A DNA stretch of 64,000 nucleotides from the NCBI RefSeq assembly GCF_900639985.1, contig NZ_CAAAIM010000001.1, positions 806,001-870,000 on the forward strand. The letters run 5' to 3'. The first letter of the stretch is position 1, and every line of letters starts with the position of its first letter. The position numbers and the translations under genes were made by a program. The stretch is from Legionella rowbothamii (lineage in GTDB: Bacteria > Pseudomonadota > Gammaproteobacteria > Legionellales > Legionellaceae). This document shows, piece after piece, positions 9,075-17,996 of the stretch. The notes under the pieces were generated by a model. That model saw only the letters and a list, made by a program, of their open reading frames with translations. It did not search any database and was not told the DNA's origin.

Positions 9075-11077
9075 TGAACAAAAATTTCTTTAATAACAGC
9101 AGCGAAATGCTCATGATTGCTTTTGCCACAAGCATTCTCTTTATTCTGTTTGTTCCCATCCCAGCGGCATTATTAGATTTATTACTCATTGTAAATTTTA
9201 GCTGGGCTTTAACCATTCTCTTACTTACTTTTTACACGGATAAGCCTCTAAGTTTTTCGACCTTCCCTGCTCTATTACTAATCTCAACTCTATTTCGCCT
9301 CGCACTGAATATTTCCGCTACCCGCCTTATCTTATCAGATGCTCATGCAGGTAAAGTTATTGATGCCATGGGACATTATGTTATTCGTGGGAATTACGTA
9401 ATGGGGCTGGTTGTTTTTTTAATCTTAATCATCGTGCAATTCATTGTAGTAACTAATGGCGCTCAACGTGTAGCTGAAGTGGCGGCCCGCTTTACCTTAG
9501 ACAGTATGCCAGGTAAGCAAATGAGTATCGATGCGGATTTAAATATGGGCAGCATTTCTCAGGATGAGGCTAAACTTAGGCGCTCGCAAATTGAAAAAGA
9601 AGCCAATTTTTATGGGGCGATGGATGGTGCCAGTAAATTTGTAAAAGGCGATGCTATTGCTGGCATTTTAATTATTCTGGTCGATATCATTGGTGGTTTT
9701 GCCATTGGTCTATTACAAAAAGGCTTTAGTCTTTCCGAATCGATTCAAACCTACACTCTACTTACCGTAGGTGATGGCTTAGTTACGCAAATTCCGGCCC
9801 TAATTATTTCCACCGCAACCGGAATTATCGTCACTCGGGCAGCAACTGATGCGCATTTAGGTTCTGAGGTTGCTAAACAAATTAGCGCCTACCCTAAAAG
9901 TTTAATACTCGTTTGTTTGAGTTTAACCTGTCTTTTATTTCTAAAAGGTATTCCCCTAATTCCCGTATTATTTATTTTAGTGCTATTTTTATTTATTACA
10001 TTTTTGGCAATTAAGTCCAAGAAAGAAGAAATACTCATCGAAGAGACGGAAGAAAATTTATACGATAAAATCCGAATTCATCCGATTGAAATTAGTCTGA
10101 ACAAAGAACTGTATCAAACACTATTACCTTATGAAGAACAAGTACTAAAAATCATTCAACAAATTCGTGAGCGAATTGCTTTTGATTTAGGTTTTGTGCT
10201 GCCCGATGTGAAACTAAAAGCTGATAAAAAACTCAGTTACCCTCTTTACCACATTGCGATTCAAGGAAATCACTCCGGCGTAAATCCCCTCTATTGGGAT
10301 AAAGTATTAGCCATTTTTTCCAGTCGCAATAAAAACCCTACGACCCTAAGCGCCGGGTTTGAAGTACGTGACCCAAGCTATGGCTTGCCGGCGTGCTGGA
10401 TAGAGCTAGAGAAAAAGCAAGAAGCCACAGAAGCAGGTTATACCGTATGCGAGCCACTTACGGTATTAACCACGCATCTAAATGAAATTATCTACGCGCA
10501 TATTGAACAGTTATTAACTCGCGAAGAAACCGAAAAACTGTTATTACAGCCTGGTATTAAAACCTTAAGTGAGGAACTAATTCCCGCCCAATTACCTTTA
10601 AGTCATGTGCAACGCATATTGCAAACGCTGCTACAAGAAAAAGTTTCCATTCGCCCCCTACAACAGATATTAGAACTATTGTTAGAACATGCCAAACAAC
10701 TCCCAGATCCCATCCAACTTACTGAGCTAGTGAGGGCAGGCTTGGCCATGCCGATTTGTCAAAAACTGCTAGGCAATCAAAATAGCTTATATGTTCTGAC
10801 ATTAGAACCCTCATTAGAACAACAACTCAACCAAAGTATTAGCGGAAAAAATCATTTAGCACTGGAACCCAAAATTACGGAAAACTTAATTACTGCATTA
10901 GCAAGTCAAGTAGAAACGATGTTAGGAGAGCGCAAACGCCCTATTTTATTGTGCTCCTCTCTACTGCGACGCCATATAAAACAATTAACTCAGCGAGTTA
11001 TTCCCCATTTAACCGTACTGGCCATGAGTGAAATTCCAGTCACGATTCAAGTGGAATCTTTTGGGATAGTAAAATAA
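9074..11077 (+). CDS. flhA: Flagellar-type export gate protein FlhA
   Basis: FlhA is the large export-gate component and proton-conducting docking platform. The 667-residue protein has the multi-spanning N-terminal half with the FHIPEP-family signature (DSMPGKQMSIDADLN, then QDEAKLRR and FYGAMDGASKFVKGDAIAG), and a cytoplasmic C-terminal half. Length is about normal for FlhA (690-700). It starts on the last base of flhB. The C-terminal domain normally docks chaperone-substrate complexes such as FliS-FliC; no such partner is present here. Confidence 0.95.
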   Translation: MNKNFFNNSSEMLMIAFATSILFILFVPIPAALLDLLLIVNFSWALTILLLTFYTDKPLSFSTFPALLLISTLFRLALNISATRLILSDAHAGKVIDAMGHYVIRGNYVMGLVVFLILIIVQFIVVTNGAQRVAEVAARFTLDSMPGKQMSIDADLNMGSISQDEAKLRRSQIEKEANFYGAMDGASKFVKGDAIAGILIILVDIIGGFAIGLLQKGFSLSESIQTYTLLTVGDGLVTQIPALIISTATGIIVTRAATDAHLGSEVAKQISAYPKSLILVCLSLTCLLFLKGIPLIPVLFILVLFLFITFLAIKSKKEEILIEETEENLYDKIRIHPIEISLNKELYQTLLPYEEQVLKIIQQIRERIAFDLGFVLPDVKLKADKKLSYPLYHIAIQGNHSGVNPLYWDKVLAIFSSRNKNPTTLSAGFEVRDPSYGLPACWIELEKKQEATEAGYTVCEPLTVLTTHLNEIIYAHIEQLLTREETEKLLLQPGIKTLSEELIPAQLPLSHVQRILQTLLQEKVSIRPLQQILELLLEHAKQLPDPIQLTELVRAGLAMPICQKLLGNQNSLYVLTLEPSLEQQLNQSISGKNHLALEPKITENLITALASQVETMLGERKRPILLCSSLLRRHIKQLTQRVIPHLTVLAMSEIPVTIQVESFGIVK

Positions 11078-11086
11078 GGAAACATT

Positions 11087-11800
11087 ATGTTTGATGCGAT
11101 TACCGCCACACAATTAGCCATGGATTTTGACCAATTAAAATTGCAATCGATCAGCCAAAACATTAGCAACATGAATACACCAGGATTTAAACGGCAGCTG
11201 GCTGAAACAGCAATGTTTACTGATCATCTGCAAGCGAATATCAACCAGGCAACCCAACAAATTGATCTAGGACAAATAAAAACGCAGGGGGTACTGAACC
11301 AAACGCAGAATCCCAAAGATATTGCAATTAGTGGAGATGGCTATTTCCAAGTTCAGGGAGAACAAGGTGTTTTTTACACACGTCGTGGTGATTTTCAAGT
11401 AAATAACCAAGGTGAACTCACGACAGCAACTGGTGAAACGGTCTTGGGTAAAGGTGGGGTCATCAAAATAGATAATCATACATTCACTATTGATATACAA
11501 GGCCGATTATTCATTGACCATCATCAAGTGGACCAATTAAGCGTCGTTCAATTTAATCAGCCTAATTTGCTCCATTACACCGGTAATGGATTGTATCAAA
11601 GTGATGAATCGCCCGTTCCTGCAGGAGCCAATACCCGTTTGTTGCAAGGATTTATAGAGCAATCCAATGTGAAATCTATGGATGAAATGATGGATATGGT
11701 TAAAACCTCACGTCATTTTGAAAGCAGTCAACGGGTCATGCGTACCGCAGATAATTTATTAGCAACGGCCATTAATCAGTTAGGAGAAGGAAATGTCTAA
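11087..11800 (+). CDS. flgF: Flagellar proximal rod protein FlgF
   Basis: The protein has the rod/hook-family N-terminal motif ISQNISNMNTPGFKRQ, the mid-domain GDGYFQVQGEQGVFYTRRGDF, and the C-terminal heptad helix ending with MVKTSRHFESSQRVM. At 237 residues it fits FlgF, a proximal rod subunit. It overlaps flgG. The flgF-flgG-flgA-flgH-flgI string is typical of deltaproteobacterial operons. Confidence 0.85.
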   Translation: MFDAITATQLAMDFDQLKLQSISQNISNMNTPGFKRQLAETAMFTDHLQANINQATQQIDLGQIKTQGVLNQTQNPKDIAISGDGYFQVQGEQGVFYTRRGDFQVNNQGELTTATGETVLGKGGVIKIDNHTFTIDIQGRLFIDHHQVDQLSVVQFNQPNLLHYTGNGLYQSDESPVPAGANTRLLQGFIEQSNVKSMDEMMDMVKTSRHFESSQRVMRTADNLLATAINQLGEGNV

Positions 11801-12569
11801 CACGCTTGCCATTGCCGCTAGTGGGCTTAAAGCGGAGGAATATCATATTGATCGTATTGCCAATGACTTGGCAAACTTGAACACCCCGAATTATAAAGCC
11901 AGTACGGTAACCTTCGAGGATGTGCTGTACCAAAATATTAATGGGGAAGAACCGCTATTCAACAATCAAGCCAGTGCCAAATTAGGTTTAGGGACTGCTG
12001 TATACAAAACAGGCAAGGATTTTACCCAAGGGCCCTTAAAAGCCACTAGCAATGAAAAAGATGTTGCCATCAACGGCGATGGCTTTTATCAAGTCATTAA
12101 TTCCGATGGCAATATTGCTTATACTCGCAGTTCCAGTCTTCGCTATGATGAGGAAAACTACCTGGCAACTCAAGACGGACTAAGACTTGCAGATAACATT
12201 CAAATTCCCGATGACGTCGATAAATTAACCATTAAAAGCAATGGAGATGTAATGGTTACGCTAACTGATGAACCAGAACCGCAATTAGTAGGAACCATTC
12301 AGTTGGCTAAATTTACCAATCCTGAAACCTTAAATCCTATTGGTTCAGGACTCTATATTGTCACGGATAAAACCAGCGAGCCACTAATTGATAATCCCAA
12401 CAGTAGTGGTTTAGGCGCTTTAATGCAAAATAACATCGAAGGCTCTAATGTCGATATGGTCAGTTCGCTAATGCAGCTCACGATGGCACAACGGGTTTAC
12501 CAGCTTAATGCGAAAGCCGTACAAATTGCGGATGAATTGGAAAAAATAACTAATGAAATTCGTGGTTAA
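11793..12569 (+). CDS. flgG: Flagellar distal rod protein FlgG
   Basis: This 258-residue protein carries the N-terminal DRIANDLANLNTPNYKAS motif, the D1-like NGDGFYQVINSDGNIAYTRS segment, and a C-terminal helix with EGSNVDMVSSLMQLTMAQR, the classic FlgG end. FlgG builds the distal rod, which runs through the P- and L-rings. It overlaps flgA by 17 bases. Everything needed for polymerisation appears intact. Confidence 0.9.
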   Translation: MSNTLAIAASGLKAEEYHIDRIANDLANLNTPNYKASTVTFEDVLYQNINGEEPLFNNQASAKLGLGTAVYKTGKDFTQGPLKATSNEKDVAINGDGFYQVINSDGNIAYTRSSSLRYDEENYLATQDGLRLADNIQIPDDVDKLTIKSNGDVMVTLTDEPEPQLVGTIQLAKFTNPETLNPIGSGLYIVTDKTSEPLIDNPNSSGLGALMQNNIEGSNVDMVSSLMQLTMAQRVYQLNAKAVQIADELEKITNEIRG

Positions 12570-13449
12570 TTTATTACTGTTATTGAGCGTTTTTCCAATC
12601 CAGGCAGAAACGGTGTTGCGCTTTCGCACGCCCATTACTCCTGAAGCTAAAAAGCTGGGCGACTTGCTGCTTATTACCCCAGATAAACAGCAATGGGGAA
12701 AAATCATCTTGGATAGCAAGCCCATGTCTGGAACCAAACTGAAGAAGCACCAAGTACTTACTTGGTTGCAACACCGAGTTGGAAAATTTTCTTATCAATG
12801 GAAGGGTAAACTCAGTGCCACCATTCGCGAAACCTCAGGATCCAAAGCTAAAGATTTGCTATCTACAGCGCAAAACGCATTGACTAAGCAACTAAAAAAG
12901 CAAGCATATAGCCAAGTGGAGCTGAGTAGCAAAACAGTAGTTAAAGATAGCCGTATTGCCTTAGCCAATTTTAAAATCCAACTTCCTAAAGGCTATCCTG
13001 TTGCTAAACGCGTTTGTGTTCGTCTGCATTATCAAAATCGCTCTATCCCTATCTGGTTTGCAGTTAAAGCCTATCAGTCCGTATTGGTTGCGAAGCACAC
13101 GATTAAGCGTCATACCCTGCTTCGGCCCTCAGATATGATCTTAAAAAAACGTAACATTGCTGGTCTCAACAGCACCCCATTAACACAATTTCCAGCGACC
13201 ATTTGGCTTAATAAACCGATTAATAAACAACAAATTTTAACGCAGGATTTGCTTGGTAACCAACCCGAAGTGATGCAGGGGCAAAAAACAAAGGTCCTCG
13301 TACAACAGTATGGAATAGCAATCACCATTGAAGCAGTAGCGCAAAGTAACGGAGTTCAAGGGCAATCGATACGTATGAAAAATCCTCGTACAAATAAATA
13401 CTTTGTTGCAGTAGTCACTGGAAAAAACTCCGCAGAGGTTGTCGCATGA
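12553..13449 (+). CDS. flgA: P-ring assembly chaperone FlgA
   Basis: The 298-residue protein has a signal peptide ending at IQAETV and a C-terminal SAF-like domain (VLVAKHTIKRHTLLRPSDM, then QILTQDLLGNQPEVMQGQ), as in FlgA. FlgA is a periplasmic chaperone for FlgI P-ring assembly. It is longer than the E. coli protein (219), with extra N-terminal sequence, as in many other phyla. Co-occurrence with flgH and flgI directly downstream supports the call. Confidence 0.85.
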   Translation: MKFVVNLLLLLSVFPIQAETVLRFRTPITPEAKKLGDLLLITPDKQQWGKIILDSKPMSGTKLKKHQVLTWLQHRVGKFSYQWKGKLSATIRETSGSKAKDLLSTAQNALTKQLKKQAYSQVELSSKTVVKDSRIALANFKIQLPKGYPVAKRVCVRLHYQNRSIPIWFAVKAYQSVLVAKHTIKRHTLLRPSDMILKKRNIAGLNSTPLTQFPATIWLNKPINKQQILTQDLLGNQPEVMQGQKTKVLVQQYGIAITIEAVAQSNGVQGQSIRMKNPRTNKYFVAVVTGKNSAEVVA

Positions 13450-14024
13450 ATGCACTATTAAAAAAACTAATTTTCCTGGGAGTGCTAATTCTTAGCCAAA
13501 CATTATGGGCTATTAATCTTTTCGATGAGGAGGTTTACCGACCTTTAATCGCCGATCGTAAAGCCACCTTGCCCGGTGATGTACTTACCGTCATTGTTAT
13601 GGAAACCTCGAATGCCCAAACCAGTGCTGATCTTTCTTCACATAAAGAGATAAAAGCCGCATTAGAGGCCGGCTATAACCGCAACAACCACCAAGTAAAT
13701 TTTGGTTTGAATGGCAAAGGAAAAGCAGCAGCCAAAACAGGACGCAATGGTAAAATTAAAGCCGCGCTTACCGTACGCATCAAGGAAGTATTTCCTAACC
13801 AGACTTATCTGGTGGAAGGCGCACAACGAATTACCATTAATGGAGAAAATCAAAAAATCCTGTTACGCGGCGTGGTACGGCCTGAAGACATTAGCCCGCA
13901 AAATACTATTTTATCAACTCGTTTAGCCCAAGCTCAGATCGTTTATACCGGAGCGGGTTCTGTATCTAACTCACAAGATCGTAATTACATTTATAAGATC
14001 CTGTCGTTTATAGGGGTCGTATGA
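13446..14024 (+). CDS. flgH: Flagellar L-ring protein FlgH
   Basis: FlgH forms the L-ring bushing in the outer membrane. The 192-residue protein has a signal peptide (ends near LWAINL), the segment LPGDVLTVIVMETSNAQTSA, and a C-terminal RGVVRPEDISPQNTILST block diagnostic of FlgH. No lipobox Cys is visible at the signal cleavage site, whereas most FlgH proteins are lipoproteins. It overlaps flgA and flgI by ATGA. Confidence 0.92.
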   Translation: MNALLKKLIFLGVLILSQTLWAINLFDEEVYRPLIADRKATLPGDVLTVIVMETSNAQTSADLSSHKEIKAALEAGYNRNNHQVNFGLNGKGKAAAKTGRNGKIKAALTVRIKEVFPNQTYLVEGAQRITINGENQKILLRGVVRPEDISPQNTILSTRLAQAQIVYTGAGSVSNSQDRNYIYKILSFIGVV

Positions 14025-15145
14025 TGAGCGTACAAAAGAAACTGCTAATCCTGCTGGCTTTCTGGGTACCACTATGCTGGCAACCAAGTTATTCTGCTGT
14101 GCGTCTCAAATCCATTGCCCGTTTGTCGGGCTTACAAGAAAACCCGATTACTGGTTACGGCTTAGTCATTGGTTTGGCAGGTTCTGGCGACTCACGACGT
14201 AATAAGGATACCACTCAGGCAATCTCAAACTTATTACAAACCTTTGGCGTGACTTTAAGCCCTAATGAGATCAATAGCCGTAATACCGCAACCGTAATTA
14301 TTACCGCAAATCTCCCCTCCTTTGCCCATCAAGGAGACAAAATTGACATCAATGTGGCCTCACTAGGTGATGCCAAAAGCTTATTGGGTGGAACTTTACT
14401 GGTAACTCCGCTAAAAGGGGCAGACAATCAGGTTTACGCCTTAGCTCAAGGACCTATTTCGATTGGGGGATTTAAATATGACCTTTATGGCAATGTTATC
14501 CAAAAAAATCATCCCACTACTGGCTTAATACCTGGTGGGGCCATTATCGAAAAAACAATCTATAACGATTTAATCGAAAAATCAGGTGAAATGCATCTGA
14601 TTTTAAATCATCCAGACTTCACCACCGCGGACACTATTGAATCAGCTATAAATAGTCAATTTGGTGAGAACACTGCACGCGCACGTTCAGCACAGGATAT
14701 TGAAATCCACCCACCTCAATCAGCCCGCAAACATTTTATTCGTTTTGTAAGTCAAATTGAAAACGTAGTGATTACTCCGGATAACTTACCTACAGTAGTA
14801 GTGAATGAGCGTACTGGTGTAGTGGTGGCGGGGGCCGATGTCAAAATCGATGCAGTTACCATTTCTCATGGCAATTTACAAATTGCTATTTCTACTGAAT
14901 ATCAAATATCCCAACCAACCTTAATGCAAAACATGGGAAGGCAAGTACGTACCGCTGTTGTGCCTAGCACCAACATTAATGTGAATGAACGTATGGCCAA
15001 CACCGTGAAATTAAAACAAGGCGCCACGGTAGCTGATTTGATTAGTGCCTTAACAAAAGTCCAAACCTCCACGCGTGACATTATTGCTATTTTGGAAAGC
15101 TTAAAACGCGCCGGAGCATTACACGCAGAATTGGTGATTCAATAA
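14021..15145 (+). CDS. flgI: Flagellar P-ring protein FlgI
   Basis: FlgI polymerises in the periplasm into the P-ring around the rod at the peptidoglycan. The 374-residue protein has a signal peptide and then highly conserved FlgI sequence: QENPITGYGLVIGLAGSGDS, NTATVIITANLPSFA, GGTLLVTPLKGAD and the C-terminal TSTRDIIAILESLKRAGALH. It is full length. Its presence means the apparatus is designed to cross a Gram-negative envelope completely. Confidence 0.96.
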   Translation: MMSVQKKLLILLAFWVPLCWQPSYSAVRLKSIARLSGLQENPITGYGLVIGLAGSGDSRRNKDTTQAISNLLQTFGVTLSPNEINSRNTATVIITANLPSFAHQGDKIDINVASLGDAKSLLGGTLLVTPLKGADNQVYALAQGPISIGGFKYDLYGNVIQKNHPTTGLIPGGAIIEKTIYNDLIEKSGEMHLILNHPDFTTADTIESAINSQFGENTARARSAQDIEIHPPQSARKHFIRFVSQIENVVITPDNLPTVVVNERTGVVVAGADVKIDAVTISHGNLQIAISTEYQISQPTLMQNMGRQVRTAVVPSTNINVNERMANTVKLKQGATVADLISALTKVQTSTRDIIAILESLKRAGALHAELVIQ

Positions 15146-15155
15146 AGGAAAAGTG

Positions 15156-15491
15156 ATGAGTACAGATAACACCATACAATTAGTTAGTCTGGCCTTGGAT
15201 GCCGCATTAATGCGCCAGACAGCTATTGCCAATAATATTGCCAACATCAATACGGAAAATTACCAAAGCATGGAAGTTAATTTTGAACAGCAATTACAGG
15301 AAAACCATTTAAGTCCAAATAATAATAATTTATCAGAAATTGCACCCTATTACCAAAGTTGTGATCACCAATCCAGCATTGATGAGCAAATGACATTAAA
15401 CGTGCAGAACATGACCCATTACCGCGCTCTGGTTAAAGGCTTAAATCAAAAGTTAGCCATTATGAAACTCGCATTACAAGGAAATCAATAA
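15156..15491 (+). CDS. flgB: Flagellar proximal rod protein FlgB
   Basis: This is a short rod protein (about 111 residues) with the motif AIANNIANINTENYQSMEVNF near the N-terminus and a C-terminal helix (NMTHYRALVKGLNQKLAIMKLA). It is a little shorter than the E. coli protein (138). I prefer the ATG at 15156 over the GTG at 15153, with AAAGGAAAA upstream. It begins the flgB-flgC-fliE-fliF block, which is where fla operons of Bacillus and many other phyla begin. Confidence 0.9.
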   Translation: MSTDNTIQLVSLALDAALMRQTAIANNIANINTENYQSMEVNFEQQLQENHLSPNNNNLSEIAPYYQSCDHQSSIDEQMTLNVQNMTHYRALVKGLNQKLAIMKLALQGNQ

Positions 15492-15913
15492 TGAATTACG
15501 CGCAAATTTATGCCATTTCCGGCCAAGGAATGAATGCTGAAAAATTACGTGTTGATGTGGTGGCAAATAACATTGCCAATCAACACTCATTGCAAAATGC
15601 AGATGGCTCAGTATTTCAAGCAAGCCAAGTAATCACCTCCGCTAAAATATTCTCTGAATTGGTAGCCAATCCCCAAGAGATGGGTATCAACTCGGTAGAG
15701 GTGGTTCCACAAAATTTACCGCCTAATAAAGTTTATCAACCCGGCCATCCAGCTGCGGACAAACAAGGCTACATCACCTATCCAGGGATTAGCACGATTG
15801 ATGAAATGACCACCCTCTTACGCGCCTCGCGAGCCTATGAAGCCAACATCAAAATGATCAATAGCGCGCATAGCTTGTACTTACAGGCATTAAGTATAGG
15901 AGATGAGCGATGA
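15491..15913 (+). CDS. flgC: Flagellar proximal rod protein FlgC
   Basis: The 140-residue protein has the N-terminal RVDVVANNIANQHS motif and the FlgC-specific C-terminal YPGISTIDEMTTLLRASRAYEANI. FlgC forms part of the proximal rod. It starts on the last base of the flgB stop and overlaps fliE by ATGA. Length and motifs are normal. Confidence 0.93.
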   Translation: MNYAQIYAISGQGMNAEKLRVDVVANNIANQHSLQNADGSVFQASQVITSAKIFSELVANPQEMGINSVEVVPQNLPPNKVYQPGHPAADKQGYITYPGISTIDEMTTLLRASRAYEANIKMINSAHSLYLQALSIGDER

Positions 15914-16212
15914 GAATCGATGCACTAGATAACTTATTTTTAAAACCTAATGTGCAAAGTCCAGAAATAGAATCAACAAAAGCTGCGCCACAAGAGTCTT
16001 TTTCTGCCTGGATTAGCGAAAAAATAGACGATACCAATACACAATTAAATACTGCTGATAAAGCTTTAAATGAACTCGCCAGCGGCCATGCAGAAAACTT
16101 GCATCAAACCATGATTACCCTGGAGCAAGCCAAATTATCGTTTCAGTATTTAGAGCAAATTCGTAACCGGTTGATGAGTGCCTATCAAGATTTATTAAGA
16201 GAGCAAATTTAA
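15910..16212 (+). CDS. fliE: MS-ring/rod junction protein FliE
   Basis: This 100-residue protein has the FliE pattern: an SFSAWISEKIDDTNTQLNTADKALNELASG segment (split in the family as the rod-like helix) and a C-terminal LHQTMITLEQAKLSFQYLEQIRNRLMSAYQ helix resembling other rod proteins. FliE joins the MS-ring to the rod and is needed to open the export gate. Its position between flgC and fliF is canonical. Confidence 0.9.
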   Translation: MRIDALDNLFLKPNVQSPEIESTKAAPQESFSAWISEKIDDTNTQLNTADKALNELASGHAENLHQTMITLEQAKLSFQYLEQIRNRLMSAYQDLLREQI

Positions 16213-16213
16213 A

Positions 16214-17563
16214 GTGAATTACTTACAAACAGCCAGCCTCTGGTTTAGGAACTTGGAAGCAAAACGCAAATTCAGTCTAATTGCGTGCATCGCCGGAATT
16301 TTCATCATGACTATTATGCTTAGCTGGTGGGTCTTATCCCCTTCTTACGCTATTTTATTTAATCATTTGGATGAGCAAGACGCGAATAAGGTTTTAAGCC
16401 AATTGGATCAAGAAAATATTTCCTATCAGCTTCGTAATGGGGGCAGAGATATTTTAATTGATAAAGATATGGTTGCGAAAACCCGTTTAAAAATCATGGG
16501 ATCAGGCATGCAATTAGCTGGCAATGTGGGCTTTGAATTATTTGATAAAAACGATTTTGGCATGACTGATTTTTCGCAAAAGATTAATTACCAGCGTGCC
16601 TTGCAAGGTGAACTGGAGCGCACTATTTCCAGCATTGATGAAATACGCCAAGCACGGGTACATTTACTGATTCCAGAACGTCATTTATTTGATCACGACA
16701 ACAATCAACCTAAAGCCTCAGTGACCTTGCACTTAAAACAGGTTTTAACACCAAAACAAGTGCACAGCATTCAACAGTTAGTTGCAGCAAGTATTGTGCA
16801 TTTAAGTTTAGCCAATGTTGTGGTGGTGGATCAAAATGGAAATACCTTATCAGCAACAGAAGAAGACCCCTCTTCCAACCATTTCACCACGCAAAAAACC
16901 ATAGAGCATTATCTAAATGACAAGGTCATGCAACTACTGCAAAAAATCTTTGCCAAAGATCAAGTCATGGTGAAAATTAATGTAGCCATCAATTACGATG
17001 AACTACAGCGTGAATTGGTAAAACCGCAAGCCAGAGGACAAATTACCCATGAAAAACAAACCAAACATTCTACGGTAGACAAAAAAGGAAATCAGAAAGG
17101 CAAGCAAGATTTAACCTTAGAAAAAACCTATGAATTTGGCCATGAAAAAGAATTATTTAAACGGGCAAATGGCACTATTGAACGGCTTTCAGTCAGCGTG
17201 GTTTTACCACAAAAAACGGATGCTAAAACTATTGCCCAAATTCAGCGTCTCATAAAAAGTACGGTAGGTTTTGATGAAAAGCGTGGCGATGCAATCAGTG
17301 TTGAAGCTTTAATTAGCGCCCCCAAAACAGCAAAAATTTCAGTGCCCCTAAGTTCTACTGCAAATCAACAAATAACGACAAAGCACTTTCGTGCGTCCAT
17401 CTTAGAACAATGGAGTGAAGAACAAAAATGGCAAGCCCTTATTGTTTTCATGTTTCTGGCGGTGCTTGGTAGTTCATCGCTGCTCATCTTAAGACGCAAC
17501 CGGCAAAAAAAACGCCAGCAGCTTTTAATAGAATTAACCCAATGGCTAAATCATCATGAATAA
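16214..17563 (+). CDS. fliF: Flagellar MS-ring protein FliF, truncated cytoplasmic tail
   Basis: FliF forms the MS-ring. The 449-residue protein has the N-terminal membrane helix (about 20-42), ring-building motifs GFELFDKNDFGMTDFSQK, NYQRALQGELERTI and RVHLLIPE, and a second membrane helix at about 408-427. Typical FliF is 550-570 residues and ends in a cytoplasmic tail whose last 40 or so residues bind the FliG N-terminal domain. Here only about 22 basic residues follow the second helix, so the FliG-binding region is missing. This matches the absence of a normal FliG next door. A GTG start is used. Confidence 0.92.
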   Translation: MNYLQTASLWFRNLEAKRKFSLIACIAGIFIMTIMLSWWVLSPSYAILFNHLDEQDANKVLSQLDQENISYQLRNGGRDILIDKDMVAKTRLKIMGSGMQLAGNVGFELFDKNDFGMTDFSQKINYQRALQGELERTISSIDEIRQARVHLLIPERHLFDHDNNQPKASVTLHLKQVLTPKQVHSIQQLVAASIVHLSLANVVVVDQNGNTLSATEEDPSSNHFTTQKTIEHYLNDKVMQLLQKIFAKDQVMVKINVAINYDELQRELVKPQARGQITHEKQTKHSTVDKKGNQKGKQDLTLEKTYEFGHEKELFKRANGTIERLSVSVVLPQKTDAKTIAQIQRLIKSTVGFDEKRGDAISVEALISAPKTAKISVPLSSTANQQITTKHFRASILEQWSEEQKWQALIVFMFLAVLGSSSLLILRRNRQKKRQQLLIELTQWLNHHE

Positions 17564-17996
17564 TGAATTAAAAAAAATCGTGCTTAATTTAGCAAAATTA
17601 AAACCTGTGGATCAACGATGGGTACTTAAACGGTTAACCCCAATACAGCGCGAGCGTTTTGCAAACGTGCAAGGCCATGCACTACTTAAAGAGGCAAATA
17701 AATTTCGCCATCTGCCCTGCCCTGAGCTTGCACCAAAGGAATTTCGCTTACCTGAATTTTGCCAAAAGCTAAGCCAGGAAGACCCGCTTTACATCGCCAT
17801 TATACTAGAGCAAGGACAATTCACTTGGGAGCATATGTTTTTAGAAACGTGCATGCAAAAACAAAAAATCCAAGAGGAATTAGGGACTCAAGTGCGACAG
17901 CTAAAACCTGCATCGAAATTATACCTCTTCCAACAATGGCAAAGACAATTAAGCTTTAGTGAACAACTGGAGGTGCCTCATGGCAACACTCCATAA
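17556..17996 (+). CDS. Unrecognised 146-residue protein in the fliG position
   Basis: This gene sits exactly between fliF and fliH, where fliG is found in compact fla operons, and overlaps both neighbours, so it belongs to the operon. FliG is about 330 residues with three domains; this protein is 146 residues, and I can see neither the FliG N-terminal FliF-binding sequence, nor the EHPQ-type middle motif, nor the charged torque helix. It is mostly helical and basic at the start (KPVDQRWVLKRLTPIQRERF), with no membrane segment. It may be a remnant of FliG or a new adaptor comparable in role to SctK of injectisomes. The function is not established. Confidence 0.6.
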   Translation: MNNELKKIVLNLAKLKPVDQRWVLKRLTPIQRERFANVQGHALLKEANKFRHLPCPELAPKEFRLPEFCQKLSQEDPLYIAIILEQGQFTWEHMFLETCMQKQKIQEELGTQVRQLKPASKLYLFQQWQRQLSFSEQLEVPHGNTP

